Shown: piece by piece, positions 34,177 through 46,273 of the stretch | How positions within the stretch are numbered: the first letter of the stretch is position 1 | How the letters are laid out: the number at the start of each line of letters is the position of its first letter | Source of the DNA: Polyporus tsugae | Lineage: Eukaryota > Basidiomycota > Agaricomycetes > Polyporales > Polyporaceae | DNA: 64,000 bases | Direction: 5' to 3' | Assembly (NCBI GenBank): GCA_024305745.1 | Contig: JAHRBS010000009.1 | Span: 2,356,001-2,420,000, forward strand | Notes under the pieces: model-generated | What the model was told of the DNA's origin: nothing | What the model saw: only the letters and a program-made list of their open reading frames with translations | Database searches by the model: none | Translations under genes and position numbers: made by a program

Positions 34177-37100
34177 TCAAGCGCCAAGGCCAACGCCGTC
34201 ACAGAACTTCTCGATGATTAAAAACAGGATGTTCTTTGTGAGGGCATCAGCGAGTTCGTCTGCCGAAGCAACGTGAAAGATGTCAACTTGACCCGCTGCA
34301 TAAAATTTGCGGATGAAGTGATACCAAACTTCCACGTGCTTGGTTTGACGTTCCACAACTGGATTGACAGCGAGGAAGATCATGCCTTGGTTGTTGACAA
34401 AGAGAGGAGTGGGGAAGTCCATCTCATATCCAAGTTCAGTGGAGAAACTCCTGAGCCATGCCATCTGACGACAAGTGTCAGAGGCCGCTTTGTACTCCGC
34501 TTCAGTCGAGGAAAGCGAAATAGTAGGCTGACACCTTGAGACCCAAGAAATGGCAGCACCGGCCATCAAGAAGAGCATGCCAGAAGTGAAATGCCAATTG
34601 TCCTTGTCTTCGGCCCAGTCCGAGTTCGAGTAAGCAACCAGACCATCATTGGAAGCACCTTTGTACCGAATCTTGAAAGACTTGGCCCCTTGCAAGTAGC
34701 GCAGGATGTAACAGGTGTAGTTCCAGTGGTCAGGTGATGGATTGGAAAGGTAGCGCAAAAGACGAGTCATGGCAAAGGAAATGTCTGGTTGCGTTCCGAG
34801 CATGGCGTACATGAGACTGCCAATGAGGCTCTGATAACACTTCCGGTCGGCATCAGATGCAACTCCGTCGTAGCTGACAAGAACTGCTCCAGCAGGAAGG
34901 GGAGTATGTGATGGATTACAGTCAGCCATATAGAACCGCTTGAGAACAGACTGGATGTACTCTTCCTGGTCAATGTCAATGATGCGAAGAGCGTGATCAC
35001 GACGGATGCGAAGACCAAGGAAGTGCTGTACTGGACCTAAGTCTGTCATCTTGTACTGTCTGCTGAGCGTCTGTTTGACAGTCTTAATGTGATTCCTGTC
35101 GTCGCCGAACATAAGTAGATCGTCAACATAAAGAACCACAATGGTGACTGAGTTCCCCCTCTGTCACCGATATACGTATACACCGGCATCGGAGTACGTC
35201 CGTGTAAAGCCCAGGTTGAGAAGGGATTGGTGGATCTTCACGTTCCATTGATGTGATGCCTGCTTAAGACCATAGAAAGCCTTCTTAAGTAGACAGACGT
35301 AATCCTCCTTTCCAGGAATGGCCCAACCTTCAGGTTGTTCCATGTAGATCTCTTCCTCAAGATCACCGTTCAGAAACGCAGTTTTGATGTCCATGGCTTC
35401 CATCTCCCAGTCCTCAAGTGAAGCGTGCGCTGTAAGGTACCGGATAGATTCATACCGCATGATGGGAGAGAAGGTTTCATTATAGTTCTCCCCCCATATC
35501 TGGGTGAAACCACGTGCAACCAAATGAGCTTTAAGATGACCGTCATGCTTCTCGTCGTAGACCCAACGACAAGAGACAACAGGTTTGTCCTTAGGGCGAG
35601 GAACCAGAATCCAGGTCTTGTTCTCCATAAGGGAGTCGTACTCCGCCTTCTCTGCAGCACACCACTGATCTGATTTAGGTGAGCGCAAGGCATCGTAACA
35701 ATTACGAGGAACACCTGGTTTGTACTGTGCAGCATTCAAGAAGAGGTTAATGAATGCTGCTTCCGCTTCATCTGGATTAGCAGGTAGAGGATCGTCAAGG
35801 GGAAGGGGAGGCTCGACATTTCCATCAGGACGAGTACGTGCATCGACCTGAGAGGGACGATCAAAGCCTTCAGCCTCAGCATTATCCTTCTTCCAACGAT
35901 CATTCCGACCAGCCCCCTCTCGCTGCAAACGTCGGGGAGGTACTCCCACTGGAGGGTGACGAGAGCGTGAGTGACAAGGAGCTTGAGGAACAATGGGTGG
36001 TGGATCCTGCTGTTCAGCGGGTTCTGGTTCTGGTTGCTTGTTTGGTGCGACCTCAGGTTCAGGTTGAACAGGAGGTTGTGCGGGACCAACATCAGGATGG
36101 ATGTTGGCTGGCAGTGGTATCTTGAGTTCAGGGACTCGATCATCACCGTCCGAGGAAGAGTCTGAATCAGACAAACTGGAGTCGTCTGAATGACGACCTG
36201 GGAATGGACTATCCCCTGGGGTAACAGGGCGATTGCCGGGTTCCTTATGTGCAGGAAAGACACTCTCATCGAAGATCACATTGCGAGATACAATGAAGGA
36301 GTGCTGCGCTGGGTTCCAGAAAATGTACCCCTTGGTACCAGCAGCGTAACCAACAAACGTCATCTCGAGTGCCTTCTTCTCGAGTTTATGACAATGGGCC
36401 TTTTGCACGTGAACAAAGGCTTTACAGCCAAACACCCTAAAGTATGAGATATCTGGGGCTTTGCCACTCCAGAGCTCGATGGGTGTACGCCACTTGTGGC
36501 GATGCATAGGTTGACGATTGTACAGATGGACAGCACAGCCAACAGCGAGTTCCCAGAAACCGTGACTTAGGCCAGCTTGGTGAAGCATTGCCATTGCCTT
36601 GTCTGTGATGGTACGGTTCCAGCGTTCAGCACGTCCATTCTATTGTGGCTTGTCAGGTGTCAACTTATGGTGCTCAATCCCGTGTGTCTTCAGAAGCTCA
36701 GTGAACTCCTTTGACGTGTATTCCGTTCCTCGATCAGAGCGAACCCTCTTGATCTTGTGACCAGTCTGATTCTCAGCCCAAGCCTTGAACTCCAAGAACA
36801 ATTTGTGGGCTTCGTTCTTGTGCTTAAGGTAGTATGCAACACCAAGACCAGAGTAGTCATCAATGAAAGAGACAAAGTAGAGGTTCTTGCCATTGACTGA
36901 TTGAGTGCACATTGGTCCATCCTCATCAGTGTGGACGAGTTCGAGAGGACGAGTAGCGCGCTTCTGAGATGGAGGAAACAGAAGACAATGGGATTTGCCC
37001 CACGCACAACCTTCACAGGCTTCAGCGTTGGTGGGCTTGGGATCAATAGTTGGAGCACCTTTGGTTTTAGTCGGCAACTTCTTCATTGCTTCCTCACTCG

Positions 37101-38952
37101 GATGTCCAAGTCGACGGTGCCATGTCTGGTAGTCCGTGACTGCAGGATGGACAGAGGAGTCTAGCATGAGTTCCGCCTTGATCTCGAGGACCATGTTATA
37201 GACATTCGAGCGAGCGACGTACTCAGCTTCGAGTATCTTGGTTCCAAGAGTAATCATCAAGTCCGATTGTGGCGGGCTCACTAACCGCTGTGTATAAAGA
37301 CACATTCACTCAGCACTCTGGATAAGAGTATGGCCTTTTCGCTCAACAGAACCTGTGGCGAATAGCCTGCATCCGACCTGAGGAGCGTAGATGACGTTGT
37401 TCAACTCAGTCTCAATCCATCAATTATCAACACAAACATGACCTCAAACAGTCCCAGCACCTAAGCCATAGATTTGAGTGCCATTGGCCGCAGTTGAGAA
37501 GAGCATGGGAGCATTGAAAGGTTTGTAGGTTGAGAAGTCGTTCATGTTGAATATAATGTGCTCCAATGCACCTGAATCCATCAGTCAAGTCATCAAGTTG
37601 TATCCCTTAAGGGCCAAAGCCACAACATAGTGGGACGCGATGATTGATTGTGAAGACTCAGCAGCGGATGTAGTTACAAGTACAGAAGTGGCATTGTCCG
37701 TGGTGTTAGCGTTATGAGTGCACAAGGTGCCTTTGCCTTTGTCCTTTTTGCCATTGTTATTCCCCCCATTCTTCGGTTTCTTGTCGAGATACTTCTTCCA
37801 ACAAGAAGACTCATTGTGCATCTTACCGCCACAGTGACCGCAAGGGCCTTTCTTCTTGGGCTTGGTAGTAGACACGTGAGAGGCCGAAGAACCGATAGAG
37901 CCAGTCTTCCACACACTTTCCTCAGAGACGGTCTTGTTGATGACTGTTTCGACCTTCAAGTCTTTCAACTCGATGGACGAGAGGAGGCCAGAAATGAGGG
38001 TGCGGTAAGACTCAGGGATCTTGGAGTGAATGAGGAGGGCCTTCATGTTCTCTTCCAACTTGAGTCCGCCGTCAGCAATGTCCTTCAGGTGAGCCTCAAG
38101 GCGACTGAGCTGATCCTTGAGTGGCTTCTGATCCGAGAGACGTTCCATTCCGATGACTGCCTTGAACTTGCTCCAGGTGTCCACAGCATCAGTCTTGCCG
38201 AGCTGGGACTTGAGGGTAGCCCACATCTTGTGAGGCTTCTTGGGGTTGTCTGCATCATCAAAGAGATGACAATGGAGGTCTTTGCCAGTGCGCATAACAA
38301 TCGCACCAGTAGCCTTGTTCACGAGGTCAGCATGCCTTTGAGCAGCTGTCGCGTCTGTGGGTGAAGTACCCGGATCAGACTTGACAACGTCCCAGGCACC
38401 AACCATGATGAGGAAACCCTTCATCTGGGCAGCCCAGTTGGGATACTGAGCGGAGGTTGCAAGGAGGGGAATAGAGTTGGCTTTGACGTTATCTCCTATA
38501 GTGATGGTAAGGAGGAAGAAGTCATCGTCGTCAGAGGTAAAGGATGAAGGCTCGAGAGGAGGGAGTTCTACGCTGAGTTGCGCAGGCGAGGATGAAGCAG
38601 AGTATGCAAAGAAAGTAGTTTCTTCACCGGTTGGAGTGGGAAGAAGAGGAAGATCCGATAGAGACCTAGGAGGGGATTCTTGGAGAATTGAAACAGGTTC
38701 CCAGGCAGTTTCAAAATCTACGGGAGGTAGTTCTCCAGGGAAGTCGTAACGTGAGGGGCAGGGAGTAGTAGCACAAGGATACCAACCAGGATCGTTTGCT
38801 TCCTCGTCGTAGTGGTAGTCCTGCCACTCGTTGAGGTCAAAGACGTGAGGAAAGTTGACATAATCAGGACCTGATGACGTTGAATTGGAGTCTTCATCAA
38901 TGAGGTTCTCGACCTCTGATCCCGAAGAGTGGTCTGTCGGAGTCAGATCCAA
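34177..38952 (-). pseudogene. outer element gag-pol, interrupted by nonsense codons
   Basis: Frames in order on the minus strand: 38952-37585 gag (UBN2/DUF4219-type capsid region; zinc knuckle CGHCGGKMHNESSC, a CX2CX4HX4C motif), about 37570-37306 protease (DSGA), 37305-36640 integrase (HRRLGHP...CEGC zinc site, then the DDE core), 36594-35164 rest of integrase and reverse transcriptase, 35139-34177 end of RT (YVDDLL) and RNase H (STEAEY). Stops separate them, for example TAG at 36640-36642 between Q and NGRAER, TGA at 35164-35166 just before the YVDD block, and several TGA in the protease. Most fit single C-to-T or G-to-A changes of CAG, CGA or TGG. No functional polyprotein is expected. Confidence 0.9.
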
Positions 38953-39459
38953 AACAGCCTAGAGATTTGAAGCACGATGTAGGAAGAGAGAGCTCTGTGC
39001 ACAAGAGCAACGTAGATGGGGACATCTATTGAGGAGTGCCAAACTACAAGGAAGTTGGAGTTCCCTGCAGCCCAGATAGAAGTCACCAACTATGCCCGTG
39101 AAGTCTAGGTAGTGTATGTAAAAGGCTATAGTAAGGAGGGTCCGAACAGTTGTCCTCCGGTCCTAACGACACTAATTGTCGCCGGTACAAGAGCTGGTCG
39201 GCACAAGTGCATGGCCTGGCTCAGGGATGCCTAAAACCTGTGTGCCTCGAAAGCACAATAGGTGGTACAGAGGGATATACAACTACTAGATAAAAAGCGC
39301 TCAGGAGCACGGCGTGTGCAAAGTCACCCTGGCAGCAGTGTTGGCGGGCACAGTCAAGAGCTAGAGGAAAGTGGGGGATGAGTGCACAGAGTGAGAGCAG
39401 TGGAAGTCGACAAAAGAGTTGCGCACGCAAGGAGAGAGTCGACGAGTGACAAGGTCAGA
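38953..39459 (-). other. outer element leader
   Basis: Non-coding stretch between the primer-binding site and gag of the outer element. No additional coding signal. Confidence 0.6.
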
Positions 39460-39476
39460 GCGCAGGGCTCATAACC
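39460..39476 (-). other. primer-binding site of outer element (half tRNA-iMet)
   Basis: The plus strand reads GCGCAGGGCTCATAACC directly against the LTR start at 39477. This equals the part of eukaryotic initiator tRNA-Met running through the anticodon stem and CAU anticodon loop, ending at about tRNA position 39. The element's minus strand is therefore complementary to the 3' end of a tRNA half-molecule, as known for Drosophila copia. Confidence 0.75.
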
Positions 39477-39835
39477 TGATGAACTCGAGGCTGTGAGGGC
39501 AAGGGTTCCGACTGTAAGTCAAACACAGAGAGATCTTCAGTCAGTGAGTGAACGACTGAAGAGCAGGAGCAGAGAATGCAGTCCTTATATACTACAGTAG
39601 GGAGTGCATGAGTAAGCGATAAAGAAGTCACATGTATGCATGAGTAAGACAATGAGTCAAGGATTGTGCAATATAGCACCATAGAATGAGTAAGCATAGA
39701 ACTACCTAGACTATTCTAGAGCAGTATGGATTGTCCAAGAAGATTCCAGACGTCTCCAGACCTCTACAACAATAGTATGAGAGAGAAACCTAAATACGGT
39801 AAGTAAGATGCATAGCATTGACTAAGCGCCATGTG
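39477..39835 (-). repeat. LTR of outer element (5' LTR), main part
   Basis: Matches 33617-34149 from TGATGAACTC to GCCATGTG, with a few single-base differences and a 119-base deletion at the internal direct repeat. It is interrupted at 39835 by the inner element; the last 55 bases are at 46219-46273. Confidence 0.9.
39831..39835. repeat. target-site duplication of inner retrotransposon (left)
   Basis: ATGTG, perfectly repeated at 46214-46218. Confidence 0.9.
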
Positions 39836-40163
39836 TGTTGAACCCGGGGGCAAAGCCCACACCGGGCAGCAACTCTAGCGGAAGCTCCGCATACTCACCT
39901 GGAGGGGTTGTTGAGGCTTGTTAAGTGATGATGGTGGTAGGGTGTAAAGAACTCCCTGTATTGGGGGCTCTGGGGAGCCCGTATATATACTACTAGATTA
40001 CATAAGAACTGTACAGTAGCATACACGGTGCACAGTCGAGCTGTGCGTGATTATCATAGACAAGGCTATGAGTAATCTGGCATGTGTGACAACTGGCGCT
40101 ATGGCGGTGTCACAGCCTAGCGGCTATGTTGGCTGCCAGCGCTTGGCAATGCCGCGCTCAACA
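39836..40163 (-). repeat. LTR of inner element (3' LTR), 328 bp
   Basis: Begins TGTTGAACCC, ends CGCTCAACA. Contains a TATATATAC stretch. It differs from the partner at 40095 (G versus A), 40106 (G versus A) and 40140 (C versus T). Confidence 0.93.
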
Positions 40164-40173
40164 CTCCCCCTCG
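40164..40173 (-). other. polypurine tract of inner element
   Basis: Minus strand GAGGGGGAG directly next to the 3' LTR, five bases past the gag-pol stop codon region. Confidence 0.65.
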
Positions 40174-43100
40174 CTAAGTACTCGGCATGGGTACGAAAGC
40201 GGATTTGGCGCTATAAGTTGGCCGTGGAAAGTGGAGCCCGAGTTGAGAGCGGAATTTAACGAATTTCGTCGCTCCCAAGTTTTTGGTGAATATATCGGCG
40301 GGATTGTCATCACCTTCAATGTAGAATAGGTCGACGATGCCCTTTTCATGTACCTCCCGAATGTAGTGATAGCGGATGTCGATGTGTTTAGACCTCGGCT
40401 CCGTTACTGGATTCGATGCAATAAAGATAGACCCTTGGTTATCTCCAGAAAGAGGTATATGATCGATATAGTAGCCGAGTTCTGCAAGTAGGTTGCGAAC
40501 CCAGACTACTTGGCGACTACAATCACTCATCGCCATATACTCAGCCTCAGTTGAGGAATGAGCAATCGTTTTCTGTGCACGTGAAGTCCACGAGAAAACA
40601 CCACCCGCTAGTTTCAGGAAGAATCCTGTCTGCGAGCGTCGAGTGTTGGGATCTGATGCCCAATCAGAGTCAGTACCGGCAACTAAGCCAGTCTGAGCTT
40701 TGCCTTTGTAAACCAGGGAGTAATCCTTGGTTCCAACCAGATAGCGGCAGATATAGAGTGCACGCTTGAGGTGCTCCTCAGATGGGTTGGATGCAAACTG
40801 GGACAATTTTGTCATAGCGAAGGCTAAGTCCGGCCTTGTTCCTAACATGATATACAGTAGGGAACCGATGACTGTCTGGAACCTAGAGCGAAGCTCTGGT
40901 GTGGATTGCTCTTTGTTGGGCTCAGGTTGGTAACCTGCTGGGAGCGGAGTAGTAGCTGGTCGCGCGTTAGTCATGCCGCAACGTTCCAGTACTTTCTCTA
41001 GGTAGGCGCATTGATCCAGGTGGATATCATTGCCTTTGCGTGTAATACGGATGCGTAAGAACTCTTTGGCATCGCCAAGGTCTCGACACTCCCACTTTCT
41101 CATGAAGCGAGCTTTCAGTTCAGCTATGAGCTTCCTATTTCGCCCACAAAAGAGTGCATCGTCAACGTAGACGATAACAACTACAAGTGCTCCATCAGAG
41201 CGTTTGTAGATGTATATGCCTGCATCATTGCTGAGCCGTTTAAAGCCCATCAATGTCATGGACTCAGACAAGGTGCACCACCACGCTAAACCTGCCTGCT
41301 TAAGCCCATATAGAGCACATTTGAGTCTGAGGACTTTGTGCTCTGTGCCGGGTGTGCGAAACCCTTCTGGCTGCTCCATATATATCTCTTCGTCCAGCTT
41401 GCCATATAGGTAGGCACTGCGTACATCGAGGCCTGAGATATGCCAGTCCTCGAGCATTGCTAATGCTGTGATGAGACGCACTGTCTCGAATCGTACAACT
41501 GGGGAGAATATTTTGTCGAAGTCTTCGCCTTCGACCTGGGAGAAGCCTTTCGCAACAAGCCTGGCTTTCTTTCGTCCGTCAGTTTTGACGTTGAATACCC
41601 AGCGGTTCTTGACGACCTTTTGCCCTTTGGGCCGGTCAACCAAGTCATACACATCGCGCCTGCGAAGAGCCTCTAATTCTTCGCGGCAAGCGTTGAACCA
41701 CTCCTTTCGCTCATCCTTTGGTAGGACAGCGATATCACGGAAGGTCCATTCGCACACATTAAGTGGCGAGGCCTTCTCCCCCTCATCGTCTGGTGGGATA
41801 GCCTTAGAAATAAGGTATTGGATGAGATATGCTCCCCCTTCCCAGCATAGTTCTGCCACATCAGTTCTGTCTGGATCACGCAGGGCATCTTCGACTTCCT
41901 CTGAGGACGCGTCTTCATCATCATCATCTTTGTATTCAGATGATTCGTCCTCATCATCAGTTTCTTCCTCAGAACTTTCGTTCGAGTGTGCCTCTGAGCT
42001 TTGCTCACTAGGAGCGCCTGAGTGAGGTGGAGGGACTGGCTCTGCAGGTATAGGTTCCGGTATGGGACCAGAGTCATCCTCTTCCTCAGTGTCGCTGCTA
42101 CCAGGTGAGATCATGGGAGTAGGCTCCCGTGGCATGGTCCATTTCGAAGGTGGACGGAGTACGGGTTCATCGCGTGATCGCGGAAGTGATCGAGAAGAGC
42201 TAGGCCCGGGAAGCCTCTCATCTCTGGATGGTGGCGCGGTACGAGAGCGACTCGTTTCTCCACGAACTTCAACCATTTTCTTCCACAATTCCCGTTTCTC
42301 TATGTCCTTGAAAATGTCTGTAGGGTGTCGTGATTCACCATAGACATTCCCTTCGCGAACTGGTACTTTCCGTTCTCTCCTAGATCGTCGCGGAGAACTC
42401 GCGCCAGATCTTTCAACTGGAGGAGATTGCGGCAACACAGGGCTATGCACACTTCGCGGCGTCTGTCTGCGTGAAGTACGCTGTACAGGTAGTTCAGCCG
42501 GTGGTGCAGGAGGTGCGACGTCTCGCACCTTGCCCTTGTCCTTTTTAGAAGGAAGGTTTTTGGGAGGACGATGTGGCTCCTCATCGTCATCAGGGAGATT
42601 CTTAGGAGTGGGGACTTGGTCCGCGGATTCCTGTGATTCCTCTTCATTGGGCGCAATCTGCTGCCTCTGTCGCTTCTGCTCGTGCGGACACTTCGGAAAC
42701 ATATGTTCATCAAATAGCGCTTGAGCAGCTGTAAAGATGACATTGTTTGGTAGGCGCATGAACTTATAATTGTGACCTCCATCGCCAATGCCAAGGTAAA
42801 CCATCAACTCCGATTTGGGGGATAGTTTATTCTTCCGCACTTCAGGTGGCAAGAAGACATAGGCTCCACATCCAAAGACGCGTAGGTGGCTAATGTCTGG
42901 CTTGGAGTCGTATAGAAGTTCATAGGGGGTTCGCCATTCCAGACGACACATAGGCATCCTGTTATAGACGTGTGTAGCATGATCAAAGGAGAATTCCCAC
43001 CAGGACTGAGGTATGCAAGCGTCATGTCGCATTGCCTCCCCTTTGTCCATGAGCGTACGAATTATGCGCTCGGCACGGCCATTCTGTTGATGAATGTGTG

Positions 43101-44839
43101 GTGCACTGGTTATAATCTCGATGCCTCTGTCCTTGAGCATATTCGTGAAGGCTTTTGATTTCAATTCACCTCCAGCATCAGATTTCCATTTCTGCACCTT
43201 CGCGCCATATTGGTTTTCGACATATGTCAACCATTGTCGCGTAGATTGTAGGGCAGTGTCCTTGGTACGAAGTTTGACGGTCCACACGTGTGAAGTGTAG
43301 TCATCATAGTACAGTATAGCGTACTTGTGTTTGTGGTACAAAGGGACTGGGAATTCTTTGAGGTCCGTGTGGACTAGCTCAAAAGGTTTCGACGCTCGTC
43401 TAAGATCGAGCGGATGGGATTGCGATGGCATTTTGCCTTCAGCACATCCTCGGCAAATCGAGTCCTCTTTGGGAATCTCAACATGCGGGCACTTGTCAGT
43501 GTATTTCCGAGCATGTCTCAGCACATTGCGCGAAGGGTGTCCTAAGCGACGGTGTAGAGTATCATAGTCGACAGCTTCAAAGGCTGTGATCATGTTTCGC
43601 GCCAGTAAAGGCTGCGTGAAGATGACATAAATAGTGTCACCAATGTTTCGTGGTTGAAACGTGACTACAAGCTCATTTGCTTGGTAGAAGGAGATACTAG
43701 CGGTCGATGCACGCGCTTTCATTCCTTCACGGAGTAATGCTCCCATTGAAACAAGTTTGTTGGTAAGATTTGGGACCAAGGCGACATTCATCAGCCTTAT
43801 GGTCTTTCCAGACTCTAAAGTTAGGAAGACAGTCCCTTCACCAGTCATGAACGTGACCCCATCTACTGTGTATAGCGGTCGATGGACTTTGTAGTACCGG
43901 AAATCGGCGAAGTCACTCATGTTGAACGTAAAGTGCATTGACGCTCCTGAGTCGAGCATCCACATGTTCGAGTCTTGCCGTTCAATCTGCTTATTCTTTC
44001 CCTTATAGCGCGCACACTTAGCATGTGAAGAGTGGTGAGGACATGTATTCTGCTCTATAGCTACAGATACATGTGGGCTGTTTACACGACAAGAGGGACT
44101 TGCGACATTATCAGCTGCCATTAAGGGCGCGAAGTCAGCATACAACTTGTTGTGGGGAGAAGAATAGACTGACCAGTACTGATCAAAGAAAGATTCAACT
44201 TCATCTTCAACCACGCCGAGCGACACGACGTCCTCGTCGTCCGTCAGCTCGTTCATCGGGTCGTTCAGAGGGGCGAGGCGCTCCTCTAGGGTGCGCTCTG
44301 ACATGCGCTCCCTGAGGGTGCGCTTGCGCTTGGGCGCGCGGTCCTCCTCGCTGTCCGAGTCCTCGAACTGCGAACTGCTGCTCTCCTCGGTGCCACTGGG
44401 CAAGTCGTCGCCACCACTCATCGTCGGAGATCGGGTTGATGAAGATGCGAGTGAGGTGGCCGCGGGCGAGGCCGCGCGGTTCTGTTCCTCCAGGGCGCGA
44501 GGGGCCTGTTGGAGTCGGACGAGGTCCTCGAGGATGTGGATGCGCTCGAACGTCGGCTGGATGCCGAGTTCCTCGGCGAGGGATATGGCAGACGTGAGCG
44601 AGGGATACTTGTTGTCCCCTGTCTTTGCGCGGACGGGCTTGCGCATGAGAGCGCGCGGATCCTCCACTCCGCTGGGGCCCTGGGTGATCGTGGTTGGGAC
44701 GTTAGTGATGTGGGCAAAAGGCGCCACGTCAACCATATGGGCAAAGTGCGCATGTTGGTGCGCACCTGGCTGTCCACCACGACCACGTCCAGAGCGGCGG
44801 CCGCGAGAGCGTCCACCTTGTTGCTGCTGCCCATCAGGG

Positions 44840-44876
<37 letters not shown>

Positions 44877-45567
44877 GCTGAGGGCGCTGCTGCTGCTGCT
44901 GACGGAAGTTGGGGTCCGGCCCCTTGCGCTTGACAGCGCTGATCTTGTTGGCATTGTTACGCGACTGGTGATGTCCTTGGCGCTGTTCCCAGTGCATGAT
45001 CACGGCCTGGCGGACGCCGGCGAGCGTGATCTTCTTGATGGCAGGGCCAGCAGCGTCATCCTTGAGGCCAGAGATGTAGACCTGGATGACGGGATCCATG
45101 GACTGAGGGAGCTTGGAGATGAGCATCATCCCCTTGACGTGCTCTGAAACGTCGAACTTGTTGGTATCAAGGCGCTGGAAGTGCGCCTCGAGCTTGTCAA
45201 GGGCTGGGATAGGATTGGAGTCGCTGGGGACGGTGAGACTGATCGCGGCACGGAAGTCTTGATAGACGATGGGGATGCCCGGCTTTCCGTAGTTCGTCTT
45301 GAGGTGGTTCCAGATGTCCGCGGCAGTGGTCTTGCTAGCGATGGCACTGATGATGCTTTGAGCGAGGCGAAGGCGGATGTTACCCATGGCCTTGCCGTTG
45401 AGTCCGTCCCATTCCGCTTGCTTGTCAGCGTCGGTGGCGGGGCGAGACTCGTTGATGACCTTCCACTGTCCTTGTGCCAGGAGGTAGGACTCCATGGTCA
45501 CGGCCCACTCGAGGTAGTTGGGGCCCATGAGGACGCTGGTAACGGCAGTGTAGAGCGCGTTCGACAT
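40174..45567 (-). CDS. inner element Gag-Pol polyprotein (Ty1/copia)
   Basis: 1797 residues without a stop. In order: gag (UBN2-like, starting MSNALYTAVTSVLMGPNYLE); a poly-Gln and RGR/RGG-rich segment (about residues 220-270) where a CCHC zinc knuckle would be expected but is absent; a Ser/Asp/Glu-rich linker of about 200 residues; aspartic protease (LDSGASMHF); integrase with HRRLGHP...CRGC zinc site and DDE core (HTDLKEF, DDYTSHVWT, QQNGRAERI); a Ser/Pro-rich spacer; reverse transcriptase (DVRSAYLYGKLDEEIYMEQP, VIVYVDDALFCG); RNase H (TDSDWASD, HSSTEAEYMAMSD). Gag and pol share one frame, so production of free Gag must rely on proteolysis or abundance control other than frameshifting. Confidence 0.95.
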
Positions 45568-45871
45568 CGTGCGAGAGGGGTTAAAGTCTGGAGGGAAGAA
45601 GACGTGTCAGTCAACATCCACAAAGACTTTTTAGGGCAGCGGTCATGGAAAAACGCGCTGGCATAGGTTCCCCCTCTATTTGGTGGAGGGCAGGCAGCGA
45701 CCTCGAAGGCGCGCCACATCCAGCTCCACTGCTGTGGATGGCAGGCAGCGGATAATCGTGCCACATCCATCCAACAGGTCGTCTGCCATAACGGCGACGA
45801 AGGGATTCCAGGCGAGCTGGGAGCCTCACAGGTCGCAGCCAGCAATGAGCGGCGCAGTACCTGGGCATCAC

Positions 45872-45885
45872 CAGGGCTCATAACC
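45872..45885 (-). other. primer-binding site of inner element (half tRNA-iMet)
   Basis: CAGGGCTCATAACC (plus strand) abuts the LTR start at 45886. It is the same anticodon-loop segment of initiator tRNA-Met found in the outer element, 14 bases here. Confidence 0.75.
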
Positions 45886-46213
45886 TGTTGAACCCGGGGG
45901 CAAAGCCCACACCGGGCAGCAACTCTAGCGGAAGCTCCGCATACTCACCTGGAGGGGTTGTTGAGGCTTGTTAAGTGATGATGGTGGTAGGGTGTAAAGA
46001 ACTCCCTGTATTGGGGGCTCTGGGGAGCCCGTATATATACTACTAGATTACATAAGAACTGTACAGTAGCATACACGGTGCACAGTCGAGCTGTGCGTGA
46101 TTATCATAGACAAGGCTATGAGTAATCTGGCATGTGTGACAACTAGCGCTATGGCAGTGTCACAGCCTAGCGGCTATGTTGGCTGCCAGTGCTTGGCAAT
46201 GCCGCGCTCAACA
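45886..46213 (-). repeat. LTR of inner element (5' LTR), 328 bp
   Basis: Pairs with 39836-40163 (three substitutions, no indels). Followed by target duplication ATGTG at 46214-46218. Confidence 0.93.
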
Positions 46214-46218
46214 ATGTG
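46214..46218. repeat. target-site duplication of inner retrotransposon (right)
   Basis: ATGTG, matching 39831-39835. These bases belong to the outer element's LTR. Confidence 0.9.
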
Positions 46219-46273
46219 GTCGCATAGCCTCATGTCCGGATAAGTCCGTACCCTATTAGCTTAAAGTCCAACA
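46219..46273 (-). repeat. LTR of outer element (5' LTR), displaced end
   Basis: GTCGCATAGCC...GTCCAACA equals the last 55 bases of the LTR at 33617-34149 with one C/T difference. It closes the outer element; the target copy CTAGG follows. Confidence 0.92.

Larger units (their letters stand above)
39836..46213 (-). mobile_element. inner Ty1/copia LTR retrotransposon, apparently intact
   Basis: Length 6378 bases, minus-strand orientation, flanked by the perfect target duplication ATGTG. Its 328-base LTRs (39836-40163 and 45886-46213) differ at only three positions. It has a single uninterrupted 1797-codon gag-pol frame, a primer-binding site next to the 5' LTR and a polypurine tract next to the 3' LTR. 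By sequence it has all parts needed for transposition and is much younger than the element it sits in. Confidence 0.95.
33617..46273 (-). mobile_element. outer Ty1/copia LTR retrotransposon, decayed, containing a nested element
   Basis: The element reads on the minus strand. Its 3' LTR is 33617..34149. Its 5' LTR is split into 39477..39835 and 46219..46273 by the inner element. Without the inner element and its extra target copy it is about 6.27 kb. The order gag, protease, integrase, reverse transcriptase, RNase H identifies Ty1/copia (Pseudoviridae type). The reading frame is broken by several stop codons, so it is non-autonomous. It inserted into copy A of a host gene family, with a 5-base target duplication (CTGGG/CTAGG). 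Confidence 0.92.

Noticed and set aside
37306..37584. Possible programmed frameshift or readthrough between gag and pol of the outer element
   Set aside because: Several stops occur in one frame across the protease region and beyond, which fits decay. The related inner element has gag and pol in a single frame without any such signal.
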